64,000 nucleotides of DNA from Ruminococcus sp. (GCA_004555265.1 SFIQ01000002.1:1-64000), one strand, 5' to 3'; shown: positions 51,404 through 60,613, counted from the stretch's first letter. Notes: generated by a model from the letters alone, not told the origin. Made by a program: numbers and translations.

Positions 51404-54400
51404 ATGGAAAATAAAGATGTTTTTTCGGGGCTTTCCGTGGACAAAATCCTTGCAGAGGTCAAGGAGAAAAAAGGAGAAAAGCTGCACCTTTGGTCTATGG
51501 ATGAAATTGACAAACTGCTTGCAGAGGAAAGCGATGCACAGCCGCAACCCGCGGTAATATCTTTGCCGCATACGGCGCACACCGAAGCGGAATCCTTAAC
51601 TGCCGAAGCAACGGCTGTGCGGGAAGACGAGCCGCAGGAAACCGCAGAGTCGTTTGGCTTTGCCAATTTAAAAGCGGCTGCGCGCCACGCGGCACAAATC
51701 GGCGAAGTTGCAGAGGACTTGACCGCAATCGAAAGCCAACAGCCGACGGTGCCGGAAAAAACGGCAGCGGCAGAACAGCCCGCACCGCTGTTGGAAGGCG
51801 CCGTACCGCAAACGCAGGACCCGACTCCGCAGCCGACAGAGAATTCTGCGCCCGAAACGCCTTTGCCCGGGCAGATTTCGATTGAAAAAACCCGCGTGTT
51901 TAACGAAGTGGAATCGCACGCGGTGCATAATGCGGACATAGCGCATCATATCGGGCAACCGATTTTGCGCACGACCACGGGTGAATTTGACCCTGTTCCG
52001 CCGCCGAAAAAGCCGTCGGCGATGGAAACGGATGCACAGCGCGAGCGGTTTTTGAATCGCCCCGAGCAAAAGCTCGAAAAAACGATGGAGCACAAGGAAC
52101 TGCTTTCAAAACTGCCGCCGAAAACCATCGAGCGCCCGGGTGTGATTGTACGCAAAGCCCCGGGTCAGGTGACGGGCTCGGACGGGTTGCAGGCAATTCC
52201 GACGCTGGTATTGCCTGAGGACGAATTGAAAGCCCAGCGCGAAACAGAGACAAAAGTGCAGGCGGGCACGCTCAAAAGTGCGGCATATGCCGCGGCGCAG
52301 AACGCAGAAGATGCGCCGCTTGCTGACCAAATGATGTTAGAGGGCTTTGACAATGCCGAGGAGCCCGTGGAACAGATTGACGAAACCGAGGCGGAAATTT
52401 CCCTATTGAAACGCCGCCGCGAAAAGGCAAAAAAATTCCGTCTGTTTCCGGGGCTGGAAACCGAAGATGTCGCGGAAGAAGAAGCGGGCGAAACGAAATA
52501 TACCGACACAACGGATATAGATACAGATACAGAGAAAACCCGTGTGCAACCGGATTTTTCCGAACCCGCAACGGAAACGGATTCTGCGGACGATGCAGCG
52601 TTTGCGGCAACGGACGGCGCGCCGGACGAGGAATTTGACCGCGCCGCGGCACAAGCCCGAAGACGAGCGAAAAAAGAAGCGGCACCGATCACGGTGCTGC
52701 GGGAATTCTACGGACCGAAGGACGGCCGCGCGGTATATGATATTTTCCTTTCCGAAAAGCGCGGCAGTACCGTGCGGTTGATTGTGTTCGCCGTTTTGAC
52801 GGCGGCGGCGGTGTTCGCGTCGCTGTCCGTACGGTTGTTTGGCGATTTTACGCTGTTCAACGGCAACGCTTCGGTGTATTCCGCCGTCAATTTGGTATTT
52901 CTTGTTTTGACGGTGCTGTTGTCGCTGAAAGAATTGAAAACTGCCGTGACAGGGCTGTTTGCGGGGCGCATTACGGCGGAAACGGGGCTGTTCAGCGCGC
53001 TTGTGTTTGCGCTCGTACAGGTGGGGGTTTCCTATGCTTTCCCCGAAAAACTGACCGTTGTGCCGCTTTACACGGCGGTGGCGCTGTTTGTGTATGCGTT
53101 ATATTTTGCGGGCAAAAAGCGCAAACTGAAAAATGATATTTGCAACTTTGAAACCGTGGCGCAGAATTTTGACCGCTTTTATACCGTCGGCAAAATTGAG
53201 AATACGGAAACCGCATTTGAAATCGGGCGCGGGCTGTTGCTCGGAGACCCCGATGTGCGCTATGCCAAACGGATTTCGTTCCCGTCGCATTTTGTAGAGA
53301 TTTCCAAACGCAATGACCGTGCGAGCGGTATTTATGCGCTGGCGTTGCCGGCGGCAACCGTTGCGGCAGGCGTTATCGGTGCGATTACCTGCTTCACCTC
53401 GGGCGATGTGTTTACGGGTGTTTCCGCGATGTGCGCGGTGGCGATTGCCGGCTTGCCGATGAGCGCAACGCTCGTCACGGCGGCATCCATGCGTGCGGTG
53501 AACCGCCGCCTTTTACGCGAGGGCGCACTCACCGCGAGCTATGATGCGGCGACAGAGGTGACGGCGGCCAATGCGGTTGTGCTCGATGCCGCCGAGTTGT
53601 TTGACGCGGCGAACTGCCGTTTACGCGGGATGAAAATGTATCATAAAATGCGTGTAGATGAAGCACTTTTGTATACTGCCGCAATGACCATTCAGTCGGG
53701 CGGCACGCTTTCCGCAGTATTTGACGGCGTGATTTTGCACAAGCGCGAAATGCTCCCGCAGGTGGAGTCGCTTGCATACGAGGAACGCTTGGGCTGTTCG
53801 GGTTGGATTTATAACCAGCGCGTGCTCGTCGGCAATCGGGACTTGTTGTTAAAGCACAATGTTGACGCGCCCACCCGCGAGGAAGAACAGCGTTTTCGCA
53901 AGGACGGTTGTGAGGTCATTTACCTTGCAGTCGAGGGCAAAATTGCGGCGTTGTTTGTGGTCGAATATGCGGCAAACGAACGCCTTTGCGGCTATTTGCA
54001 GGATTTGGAAAAGTACGGCATCAGCATTTTGGTGCGTACAGCCGACCCGAATATCACCGAGGGGCTTGTGGAGCAGTATTTCTCTCTGCCGCATAATTTG
54101 GTGAAAATCATCAGCCCCGTGGCGGGCCAAATGTTCCGCGACTTGACGGAGGAACCCCCGCAGCCTGCGGATTGCGGTGTGTTACACAACGGGCGTATCA
54201 CGGCATTTTTACGCGCGTTTTTGTCCGCATTTGTTTTGGAAGAAAAAACAAAGCTGGCGCAAATCCTATTGTATATCGGTGTAGGGTTGAGCATTACACT
54301 GCTTGCAGTGTTGAGCTTCTTTACAGCGCTTACACAGGCGGGCGCCTTTGAAATATTGGTCTTTGAATTGCTTTGGACGGCAATTTCGGTGCTGGTTCCG

Positions 54401-54418
54401 AATGCAAAAAAGGTGTAA
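51404..54418 (+). CDS. Degenerate P-type-ATPase-like membrane protein with long disordered N-terminus
   Basis: 1004 residues. The first ~430 are acidic, Pro/Ala/Glu-rich and apparently disordered. Helices lie at about 457-478, 490-508, 523-545, 549-569, 643-664 and 670-694, then a cytosolic part (about 700-945), then helices at 952-973 and 979-999. This follows a P-type ATPase plan: AIAGLPMSATLVTAAS at the TM4-type position, AVVLDAAELFDAANCRL at the phosphorylation site, GWIYNQRVLVGNRDLL in the N-domain-like part, and LAVEGKIAALFVVEY...YGISILVRTADPN at the TGD region. The DKTGT, TGD and GDGxND motifs are all lost, so it looks catalytically dead. Located between rlmB and mgtC; function unknown. 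Confidence 0.68.
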   Translation: MENKDVFSGLSVDKILAEVKEKKGEKLHLWSMDEIDKLLAEESDAQPQPAVISLPHTAHTEAESLTAEATAVREDEPQETAESFGFANLKAAARHAAQIGEVAEDLTAIESQQPTVPEKTAAAEQPAPLLEGAVPQTQDPTPQPTENSAPETPLPGQISIEKTRVFNEVESHAVHNADIAHHIGQPILRTTTGEFDPVPPPKKPSAMETDAQRERFLNRPEQKLEKTMEHKELLSKLPPKTIERPGVIVRKAPGQVTGSDGLQAIPTLVLPEDELKAQRETETKVQAGTLKSAAYAAAQNAEDAPLADQMMLEGFDNAEEPVEQIDETEAEISLLKRRREKAKKFRLFPGLETEDVAEEEAGETKYTDTTDIDTDTEKTRVQPDFSEPATETDSADDAAFAATDGAPDEEFDRAAAQARRRAKKEAAPITVLREFYGPKDGRAVYDIFLSEKRGSTVRLIVFAVLTAAAVFASLSVRLFGDFTLFNGNASVYSAVNLVFLVLTVLLSLKELKTAVTGLFAGRITAETGLFSALVFALVQVGVSYAFPEKLTVVPLYTAVALFVYALYFAGKKRKLKNDICNFETVAQNFDRFYTVGKIENTETAFEIGRGLLLGDPDVRYAKRISFPSHFVEISKRNDRASGIYALALPAATVAAGVIGAITCFTSGDVFTGVSAMCAVAIAGLPMSATLVTAASMRAVNRRLLREGALTASYDAATEVTAANAVVLDAAELFDAANCRLRGMKMYHKMRVDEALLYTAAMTIQSGGTLSAVFDGVILHKREMLPQVESLAYEERLGCSGWIYNQRVLVGNRDLLLKHNVDAPTREEEQRFRKDGCEVIYLAVEGKIAALFVVEYAANERLCGYLQDLEKYGISILVRTADPNITEGLVEQYFSLPHNLVKIISPVAGQMFRDLTEEPPQPADCGVLHNGRITAFLRAFLSAFVLEEKTKLAQILLYIGVGLSITLLAVLSFFTALTQAGAFEILVFELLWTAISVLVPNAKKV

Positions 54419-54433
54419 GGCAGGTTTTTTGAA

Positions 54434-55156
54434 ATGGAATGGCTCACAGAAGCGGCCTTGTGGCTGTGGCACAATCAGGAATTTCAATTTGTGCTGGACG
54501 CGGCGTGGAAATTAGGGCTTGCGGTGCTGTTAAGCGGCATCATCGGCTTTGAGCGCGAGCATTCGCACCGTCCGGCGGGCTTCCGCACGCACATTTTGGT
54601 GGCGGTCGGCTCCGCACTGATTATGTTGACCTCGGTTTACATTGCCGAAAAATATAAGGGACAAATGAATGTAGACATCACCCGTATGAGCGGGCAGGTA
54701 GTCAGCGGTATCGGTTTCCTCGGCGCGGGCACGATTTTGCGCGAGGGATTTTCCGTCAAGGGCTTAACCACAGCGGCGAGCCTGTGGGCGGTCTCGTGTA
54801 TCGGCATCGCTATCGGCGCGGGCTTTGTCGCGGGCGCTGTGGTGGCAACTTTGGTGATTTATATTACGCTCAATTCGCTCAAAAAAGTGGTTGTGCGCGG
54901 CAAAGCGGGCAAGGCGCTGTATGTGGAAGTGAAAGACCTTGCCGAGCAGGTGCCGAAAATCTCGAAACTCATCAAGCGCACGGGCACCGTGGTGCACTCG
55001 ATGGAAATTCTCTATGACAATGACTCCAAATTGCGCAAAAAGAAAGATACTTCCACCATTAAGGCGCTGATTTTCCCCAAAACCGACGACGCCTTAAAAA
55101 TCATCATCTCCACTTTGCAGAATGATGAAAATGTTGTGGATGTGTATATGGATTAA
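54434..55156 (+). CDS. mgtC: MgtC/SapB family protein
   Basis: 240 residues. An N-terminal five-helix MgtC domain with GIIGFEREHSHRPAGFRTHILVAVGSALIML and GIGFLGAGTILRE, then a soluble C-terminal part (about 150-240) like an ACT-type domain. MgtC proteins affect growth at low magnesium and membrane ATPase activity; their molecular action is still debated. Lies 15 bases after a P-type-ATPase-like gene, which is of interest because MgtC commonly neighbours the MgtA/MgtB magnesium ATPases. Confidence 0.93.
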   Translation: MEWLTEAALWLWHNQEFQFVLDAAWKLGLAVLLSGIIGFEREHSHRPAGFRTHILVAVGSALIMLTSVYIAEKYKGQMNVDITRMSGQVVSGIGFLGAGTILREGFSVKGLTTAASLWAVSCIGIAIGAGFVAGAVVATLVIYITLNSLKKVVVRGKAGKALYVEVKDLAEQVPKISKLIKRTGTVVHSMEILYDNDSKLRKKKDTSTIKALIFPKTDDALKIIISTLQNDENVVDVYMD

Positions 55157-55189
55157 CTGTAACAATAAAACACTCCGCATTGCATTTTT

Positions 55190-55235
55190 CGCGTAGCGGC
55201 GGGCTTCCACGCCCGCCCGCGCACGAGCATATTCG
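55190..55235. repeat. GC-rich palindromic repeat fragment
   Basis: GGCGGGC...GCCCGCC module beginning GTAGCGGCGGGC, related to the TAGGG/CCCTA repeats elsewhere. It is part of the 348-base gap 55157-55504, which otherwise holds a terminator, A/T-rich DNA and the glt regulatory region. Confidence 0.5.
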
Positions 55236-55243
55236 ATAATTTA

Positions 55244-55270
55244 TCCTCCCTTTTATGGGAGGATTTTTTT
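55244..55270 (+). terminator. Terminator after mgtC
   Basis: TCCTCCC/GGGAGGA stem with a TTTTAT loop, then seven T. Confidence 0.88.
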
Positions 55271-55367
55271 GTTTCCGTCATTTTTCATAAAAACGGGGGT
55301 GCGGGGAAAAGCATATTCGGTAAAATGCTTTTTTTATGCGTGCAGAATAAAATGTAAAAAAAATAAC

Positions 55368-55396
55368 TTGCAATTTTTTCGGTTTTCCTTTAAAAT
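55368..55396 (+). promoter_or_regulatory. Promoter of the glutamate synthase operon
   Basis: TTGCAA (55368-55373), 17 bases, TAAAAT (55391-55396). The -35 box lies inside AACTTGCAA (55365-55373), a motif repeated twice downstream. Confidence 0.65.
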
Positions 55397-55412
55397 AAGG
55401 AACATATTTTTA

Positions 55413-55449
55413 AAAATTTGCAAGTTTTATTTTTCAACTTGCAAATTTT
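55413..55449 (+). promoter_or_regulatory. 14-bp perfect inverted repeat in the glt leader
   Basis: AAAATTTGCAAGTT (55413-55426) and its exact complement (55436-55449) flank a nine-base loop, starting about ten bases after the predicted transcription start. It could act as RNA hairpin or as a dimeric DNA operator; the right arm AACTTGCAA is the same word as the -35 region. Confidence 0.65.
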
Positions 55450-55504
55450 ACAAAAAAAGAAAAAATTTTCAGCAATAAATCAGAAGAAACAGGGTGTGAG
55501 CGTT

Positions 55505-56599
55505 ATGGTAAAACGAGAGGGCGAAGTGCGTATCCCGTCGGGGTGCGCGATTGCCGCTGTGACAGACCGAAGTGGGGCGTGTTTCGGCGGGACGGACATT
55601 ATTGACTGTATCGCCTTAATGCATGACCGTTCCAACGGGTTGGGCGGCGGGTTTGCCGCGTACGGGATTTACCCCGAATACAAGGATTTGTTTGCGTTTC
55701 ATATTTTTTATGACAACAACGACGCGCGTATTGAAACCGAAGCGTTTTTGTTCCGCCATTTCGATGTGGAAACCTTTGAACAAATCCCGACGCGCAAGGT
55801 GAAAGCCATTGGAAAGTCGCCGCTGATTTGGCGATATTTCGGCTCCGTGCCGCAAAGCAAAATCAAAAAGAATGACTTTGATGAGGAGGAATACACCGCC
55901 CGTTGCGTCATTCGCATTAACAATTCTATTCCGGGCGCGTTTGTGTTTTCCAGCGGGAAGAATATGGGTGCGTTTAAGGCGGTCGGCTACCCCGAGGATG
56001 TCGGCGAATACTATATGCTCGACGAATACAAGGCGCATACCTGGACGGCGCACGGGCGTTTCCCGACGAATACCCCCGGTTGGTGGGGTGGCGCGCACCC
56101 GTTTACCCTTTTGGATTGGTCGATTGTGCACAACGGCGAGATTTCAAGTTATGACGCGAACCGCCGCTATGTTGAGCAGTTCGGCTACAAGTGCAATTTG
56201 CAGACGGATACCGAGGTTATTACCTATTTGTTCGATTTGTTGGTGCGCCGCCAAGGGCTGACGCTGGAAACTGCGGCAAAAATCCTTGCCGCGCCCGAAT
56301 GGGATGCTATTGACCGCATGCCGCAAGAAGAACGCGAAATCTGCACCGCCTTGCGTACCGTGTATTCGGGCGCGCTGATTAACGGGCCGTTTTCGATTTT
56401 GGTCGGCTCCAAGCACGGGTTGCTGGCGCTCAATGACCGCTTAAAACTGCGTTCTTTGATTACTGCCGAAAAAGGGAATAAAACCTTTTTCGCTTCGGAG
56501 GAATCGGCAATCCGCGTGATTTGCCCCGACCCCGAAAAAATTATGGCGGTGGAGGGCGGCACACCCGTCTTTATTCCGTTTGCGGAGGTGAACGACTGA
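55505..56599 (+). CDS. Glutamate synthase glutaminase-domain subunit
   Basis: 364 residues. A class II (Ntn) glutamine amidotransferase. Cys14 in PSGCAIAAV would become the N-terminal nucleophile after removal of a 13-residue leader. TWTAHGRFPTNTPGWWGGAHPF, VHNGEISSYDANRRYVEQFGY and TDTEVITYLFDLL are GltB-type. It releases ammonia from glutamine. ATG 55505 is used; an upstream frame lies in the A/T-rich hairpin region. Its stop overlaps the next gene. First of five glt genes. Confidence 0.92.
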   Translation: MVKREGEVRIPSGCAIAAVTDRSGACFGGTDIIDCIALMHDRSNGLGGGFAAYGIYPEYKDLFAFHIFYDNNDARIETEAFLFRHFDVETFEQIPTRKVKAIGKSPLIWRYFGSVPQSKIKKNDFDEEEYTARCVIRINNSIPGAFVFSSGKNMGAFKAVGYPEDVGEYYMLDEYKAHTWTAHGRFPTNTPGWWGGAHPFTLLDWSIVHNGEISSYDANRRYVEQFGYKCNLQTDTEVITYLFDLLVRRQGLTLETAAKILAAPEWDAIDRMPQEEREICTALRTVYSGALINGPFSILVGSKHGLLALNDRLKLRSLITAEKGNKTFFASEESAIRVICPDPEKIMAVEGGTPVFIPFAEVND

Positions 56600-58101
56600 T
56601 GATGAATTTTACCGTACCGGATTTTGAAGTGGAGCGTAATCCTGCGCGCTGTATTTCGTGCGGGGCGTGCGTACGCCAATGTTCTTACGGCGTGCATTAT
56701 TTTGACGACGACGGCAAAACCGTTTTGGCGGACGAGTCGAAATGCGTTGCCTGTCACCGCTGTGCCGTGATTTGCCCGACGCACGCGATTAAAATTAAAG
56801 ATTACGAAATGGCGTACCAAACGCATCACAACTGGACGCCGCAGACGCAAAAGGAAATTGTGAAACAGGCACAAACGGGCGGCGTGCTGTTGTCGGGGAT
56901 GTCCAACAACAAGCCGTATCCGATTTATTGGGATAAAATTCTGTTAAATGCCAGCCAGGTGACCAACCCGTCGATTGACCCCTTGCGCGAGCCGATGGAA
57001 ATCCGAACCTTTTTAGGGAGAAAGCCGAAAAAATTGGAATTTGACGAAAACGGCAAACTGAAAACCTGTTTAGAGCCGCAAATTCAACTCGAAACGCCGA
57101 TTATGTTTTCTGCCATGTCGTTCGGCTCGATTTCGTTTAACGCGCAAAAGTCCCTTGCCATGGCGGCGAAGGAACTCGGCACGCTGTTTAACACGGGCGA
57201 GGGCGGCTTGCACCCCGGCCTTGCAGAGTATAAGGATTACGCCGTGGTACAGGTGGCGTCGGGGCGGTTCGGCGTGCACAAGGCGTATTTAGAGGGCAGC
57301 CGTTTTATTGAAATTAAAATCGGGCAGGGCGCAAAGCCCGGCATCGGCGGCCATTTGCCCGGCGAAAAGGTCACGGTCGAGGTCAGCAATGCGCGTATGA
57401 TTCCGGAGGGGTCGGACGCGATTTCGCCCGCACCGCACCATGATATTTATTCGATTGAAGATTTGCGGCAGCTGATTTGGTCGCTGAAAGAAGCTACACA
57501 GTACAAAAAGCCCGTCGCCGTAAAAATTGCGGCGGTGCACAACTGCTCGGCAATCGTTTCGGGTGTGGCACGCGCGGGTGCGGATATTATCGTGATGGAC
57601 GGTTTCCGCGGCGGCACAGGCGCGGCACCCACGCGCATTCGCGACAATGTGGGTATCCCGATAGAACTTGCGCTGGCGGCGGTGGATCAGCGTTTGCGCG
57701 ATGAAAGCATACGCAACACCGTTTCACTGGTCGCGGCGGGGTCGTTCCGCAATTCGGCGGATATCGTGAAAGCCATTGCGCTCGGCGCGGACGCGGTGTA
57801 TGTGGCGTCCGCCCCGTTGATTGCGATGGGTTGTCATATGTGTCAGCAATGCCACACGGGCAAATGCAACTGGGGTATTGCGACCCAGCGCCCCGACCTT
57901 GTCAAGCGCTTAAATCCCGAAATTATGCATGCGCGCGTGGTAAATCTTATCAACGCGTGGAATCACGAAATCAAAGAAATGCTCGGCGGTATGGGCTTAA
58001 ACTCGATTGACTCGTTGCGCGGCAACCGGTTGATGCTGCGCGGCATCGGGCTTACCGACCGCGAATTGGAAATTCTCGGCATTGCGCATGCCGGGCAGTA
58101 A
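56599..58101 (+). CDS. Glutamate synthase central (FMN) subunit with ferredoxin domain
   Basis: 500 residues. An N-terminal pair of [4Fe-4S] motifs (Cys18/21/24/28 and Cys49/52/55/59) precedes the FMN-binding glutamate synthase domain: PIMFSAMSFGSISFNAQKSL, TGEGG, IKIGQGAKPGIGGHLPG, VMDGFRGGTGAAPT, and the CHMCQQCHTGKCNWG cluster for the 3Fe-4S site. It adds ammonia to 2-oxoglutarate and reduces the product to glutamate. This split, ferredoxin-fused form occurs in Clostridia and archaea. Confidence 0.94.
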   Translation: MMNFTVPDFEVERNPARCISCGACVRQCSYGVHYFDDDGKTVLADESKCVACHRCAVICPTHAIKIKDYEMAYQTHHNWTPQTQKEIVKQAQTGGVLLSGMSNNKPYPIYWDKILLNASQVTNPSIDPLREPMEIRTFLGRKPKKLEFDENGKLKTCLEPQIQLETPIMFSAMSFGSISFNAQKSLAMAAKELGTLFNTGEGGLHPGLAEYKDYAVVQVASGRFGVHKAYLEGSRFIEIKIGQGAKPGIGGHLPGEKVTVEVSNARMIPEGSDAISPAPHHDIYSIEDLRQLIWSLKEATQYKKPVAVKIAAVHNCSAIVSGVARAGADIIVMDGFRGGTGAAPTRIRDNVGIPIELALAAVDQRLRDESIRNTVSLVAAGSFRNSADIVKAIALGADAVYVASAPLIAMGCHMCQQCHTGKCNWGIATQRPDLVKRLNPEIMHARVVNLINAWNHEIKEMLGGMGLNSIDSLRGNRLMLRGIGLTDRELEILGIAHAGQ

Positions 58102-58112
58102 GGAGGTACAGT

Positions 58113-58556
58113 ATGAAAAAAGTCATTGCCAGAGAAGAATTGTGCCTCAACTGCAAACTGTGTGAGGTCTATTGCCGCACCGCGCACTCCGTTTCCAAAG
58201 ATGTTGTGCGGGCGCATGTAAAGGAAAATCCCGTGCCCGTTTCGCGCATCACGGTGGAGGGGGATAATCTCGATTCCGTGGCGGTCAACTGCCGCCATTG
58301 CGACGACCCCGCGTGCGTGGCGGCGTGTATTACGGGCGCGATGCAGAAAGACCCCGAAACGGGGATTGTTTCGTGTGATGAAAGCCGTTGTATCGGCTGT
58401 ATGACCTGCCTTGCCGTGTGCCCCGTCGGGTGCATTAAAACCGGCAAAGCGGCGGTCAAATGCGATTTGTGCCAAGAAACGGGCGAGCCGGCTTGCGTGA
58501 AAAACTGCCCCAATCGAGCACTTGTCTATGTGGAAGTCGGAGGTGACGGGGAATGA
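58113..58556 (+). CDS. Four-cluster ferredoxin-type electron-transfer subunit
   Basis: 147 residues with four cysteine groups: CLNCKLCEVYC, CRHCDDPACVAAC, CIGCMTCLAVCP and CDLCQETGEPACVKNCP. This is the HycB/DmsB-like 4Fe-4S protein. It would carry electrons between the FAD subunit and the FMN/ferredoxin subunit. AAGGAGG lies nine bases upstream. Its stop overlaps the next start. Confidence 0.93.
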   Translation: MKKVIAREELCLNCKLCEVYCRTAHSVSKDVVRAHVKENPVPVSRITVEGDNLDSVAVNCRHCDDPACVAACITGAMQKDPETGIVSCDESRCIGCMTCLAVCPVGCIKTGKAAVKCDLCQETGEPACVKNCPNRALVYVEVGGDGE

Positions 58557-59806
58557 AAAATTATGCGATTGTCGGCGCGAGCGCGGCGGGGCTCTCCTGC
58601 GCGAAAACCCTGCGCGCGTTAGATGCGGACAGTGAAATCCATTTGTTTACGGACGAAGATTATTTGCCGTATTCCCGTCCGATTATTTCCTACTACCTCA
58701 AAAGCAAGGTGGAAAAGGACAAAATCTATTTGCGGGACGAAGCATTTTACAAAGAGAACCGTATTTCTGTGCATTTGCACACAAAGATTGCAAAAATCGA
58801 CGGCAAAACGCTTGTTGCCGAAAACGGCGAGCGGTTTTCGTTTGACAAAGTCCTGCTTGCAACCGGTTCTGTGCCGTTTGTGCCACCGATGGAAAATGTC
58901 GGCACGCAGGAAAATGTGTTCACCTTTTTGACCATGGGCGAGAGCGAACGGCTCAAAGATTACGCAAAACCCCATATGCACGCGGTGGTTATCGGCGCGG
59001 GGCTTATCGGCTTAAAAGCCGCCGAGGGCTTGCGACCGCTGGTTTCGAGCGTGACCGTGGTGGAATTGGCGAATAAGGTGTTGCCGTCTATCCTCGACGA
59101 CGAAGCCGCCCCCACCGTGCAGGCGCATCTAAATGCGAACGGTGTGGAAACCTTGCTCGGCGATACGGTTACAAAAGCGCACGGCGACGAAAAAATCACT
59201 GCCGTCACCTTAAAAAGCGGAAAAACTCTGCCGTGTGATTTGTTGGTGCTTGCGGTGGGCGTTCGCCCGAATACGGCGCTTGCCGAAAGCGCGGGCGCGG
59301 AAGTTTCGCGTGGGATTACCGTCAACCGCGAAACCATGGAAACTACCGTACCCGATATTTTTGCGGCAGGCGACTGCGTGCGCAGTTTTGATATTTTAGA
59401 CGGGCAGGAAAAAATCATCGCCCTTTGGCCGAACGCCGTGCGCGAGGGTAAAACCGCCGCGCACTATATGGCGGGCGTACCCGCGCCCGACACGGGCAGT
59501 TTTGCGGTCAATGCGATTGACTTCTTTGGGTTTCGCATTTGCACCTGCGGGCTGATAAACTGTGACGGGGCGCAAATCCTGACGCGCAAAACCGAAACAT
59601 CGTATAAGCGCTTGCTTATCAAAGACGGTTGCTTGGTCGGCTTTGTTTTGCTCAACTGTTCGGCGCGCGCGGGGATTTACACGGGGCTTATTCAGAAAAA
59701 AGTACCGCTGTCGTCCTTACGGGGCGATATTTTGGAAACGCCCGAACTGATGCTGTTTTCCAAAGCGGTACGCACCGAAAAATTGACGGGAGGTGTGCGT
59801 GTATGA
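58553..59806 (+). CDS. FAD/NAD(P)H-dependent oxidoreductase subunit
   Basis: 417 residues. FAD Rossmann motif IVGASAAGLSCAKTL at the N-terminus, a second NAD(P) motif VVIGAGLIGLKAAEGL (about 145-160), ATGSVP and the late IFAAGDC motif. It belongs to the class I pyridine-nucleotide-disulfide fold but lacks a redox Cys pair in the usual place. As part of the operon it likely passes electrons from NAD(P)H into the glutamate synthase. Confidence 0.93.
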   Translation: MKNYAIVGASAAGLSCAKTLRALDADSEIHLFTDEDYLPYSRPIISYYLKSKVEKDKIYLRDEAFYKENRISVHLHTKIAKIDGKTLVAENGERFSFDKVLLATGSVPFVPPMENVGTQENVFTFLTMGESERLKDYAKPHMHAVVIGAGLIGLKAAEGLRPLVSSVTVVELANKVLPSILDDEAAPTVQAHLNANGVETLLGDTVTKAHGDEKITAVTLKSGKTLPCDLLVLAVGVRPNTALAESAGAEVSRGITVNRETMETTVPDIFAAGDCVRSFDILDGQEKIIALWPNAVREGKTAAHYMAGVPAPDTGSFAVNAIDFFGFRICTCGLINCDGAQILTRKTETSYKRLLIKDGCLVGFVLLNCSARAGIYTGLIQKKVPLSSLRGDILETPELMLFSKAVRTEKLTGGVRV

Positions 59807-60537
59807 TTTTAACGGCAGGCAGACGGCCGTTCCGCGAGTTGAACGCGGAAATCCGCGCCGCATTGGAAACGGAAAAAACCGTGCGCGTGGAAGATGTGAA
59901 CGGACAGCGCTATATGGGCGCGGCAATGGACAAGGGAAAGACCTTGGAAATCCACGGCACGCCCGGCAACGATATGGCGGCTTATTTAAACGGCGGCACG
60001 GTGGAAGTGTTCGGCAACGGGCAGGAGGCCATCGGCAATACCATGGGCGGCGGCAGTGTCACCGTGCACGGGCATGTCGGCGACACGCTCGGCTATGCGA
60101 TGCGTGACGGCGAAATTTTTGTCGAAAAGCGCGCAGGCTCGCGTGCCGGCATTCATATGAAAGAGTTTGAACAGATGCAGCCGGTTGTGGTTATCGGCGG
60201 GATTGTCGGGGCATTCTTGGGCGAATATATGGCGGGCGGCACGCTGATTGTGCTGGGACTTGAAAATCCCTACAACCAGCCGTTGGTTGGCGCGCACTGC
60301 GCCACGGGTATGCACGGCGGGCGGATATTCTTACGCGGAGAATTCCCCGAAGAGCATATCAGCGAGCATATTTCCGTGTTGGATTTGGACGAAAAAGACC
60401 GCGCGGATTTGGAACGCCATGTGCGTACCTATTGCGAACGCTTCGGTGCGGATTTTGACAAAGTTATGGATGCACCGTTTCATAAACTCATTCCCACCAC
60501 CTCGCGCCCGTATGCGAATTTGTATACCCCGAATTGA
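59803..60537 (+). CDS. Glutamate synthase GXGXG-domain subunit
   Basis: 244 residues. The beta-helix GXGXG domain, C-terminal in ordinary GltB, is separate here: EIHGTPGNDMAAYLNGG, VFGNGQEAIGNTMGGGSVTVHGHVGDTLGYAMRDG and GGTLIVLG...HGGRIFLRG. It has a structural role linking the other domains. GGGAGGTG is upstream; the ATG overlaps the previous stop. It ends the operon. Confidence 0.93.
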   Translation: MILTAGRRPFRELNAEIRAALETEKTVRVEDVNGQRYMGAAMDKGKTLEIHGTPGNDMAAYLNGGTVEVFGNGQEAIGNTMGGGSVTVHGHVGDTLGYAMRDGEIFVEKRAGSRAGIHMKEFEQMQPVVVIGGIVGAFLGEYMAGGTLIVLGLENPYNQPLVGAHCATGMHGGRIFLRGEFPEEHISEHISVLDLDEKDRADLERHVRTYCERFGADFDKVMDAPFHKLIPTTSRPYANLYTPN

Positions 60538-60556
60538 AGAAATAAACAGGCAAAAG

Positions 60557-60592
60557 AAAAATCCTTGTGAATGCACTTCACAAGGATTTTTT
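60557..60592. terminator. Bidirectional terminator after the glt operon
   Basis: A 15-base perfect stem (60557-60571 with 60577-60591) and TGCAC loop, with A runs on the left and T runs on the right, between convergent genes. Confidence 0.9.
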
Positions 60593-60613
60593 ATAATATT
60601 TTACAGTTTTTGA

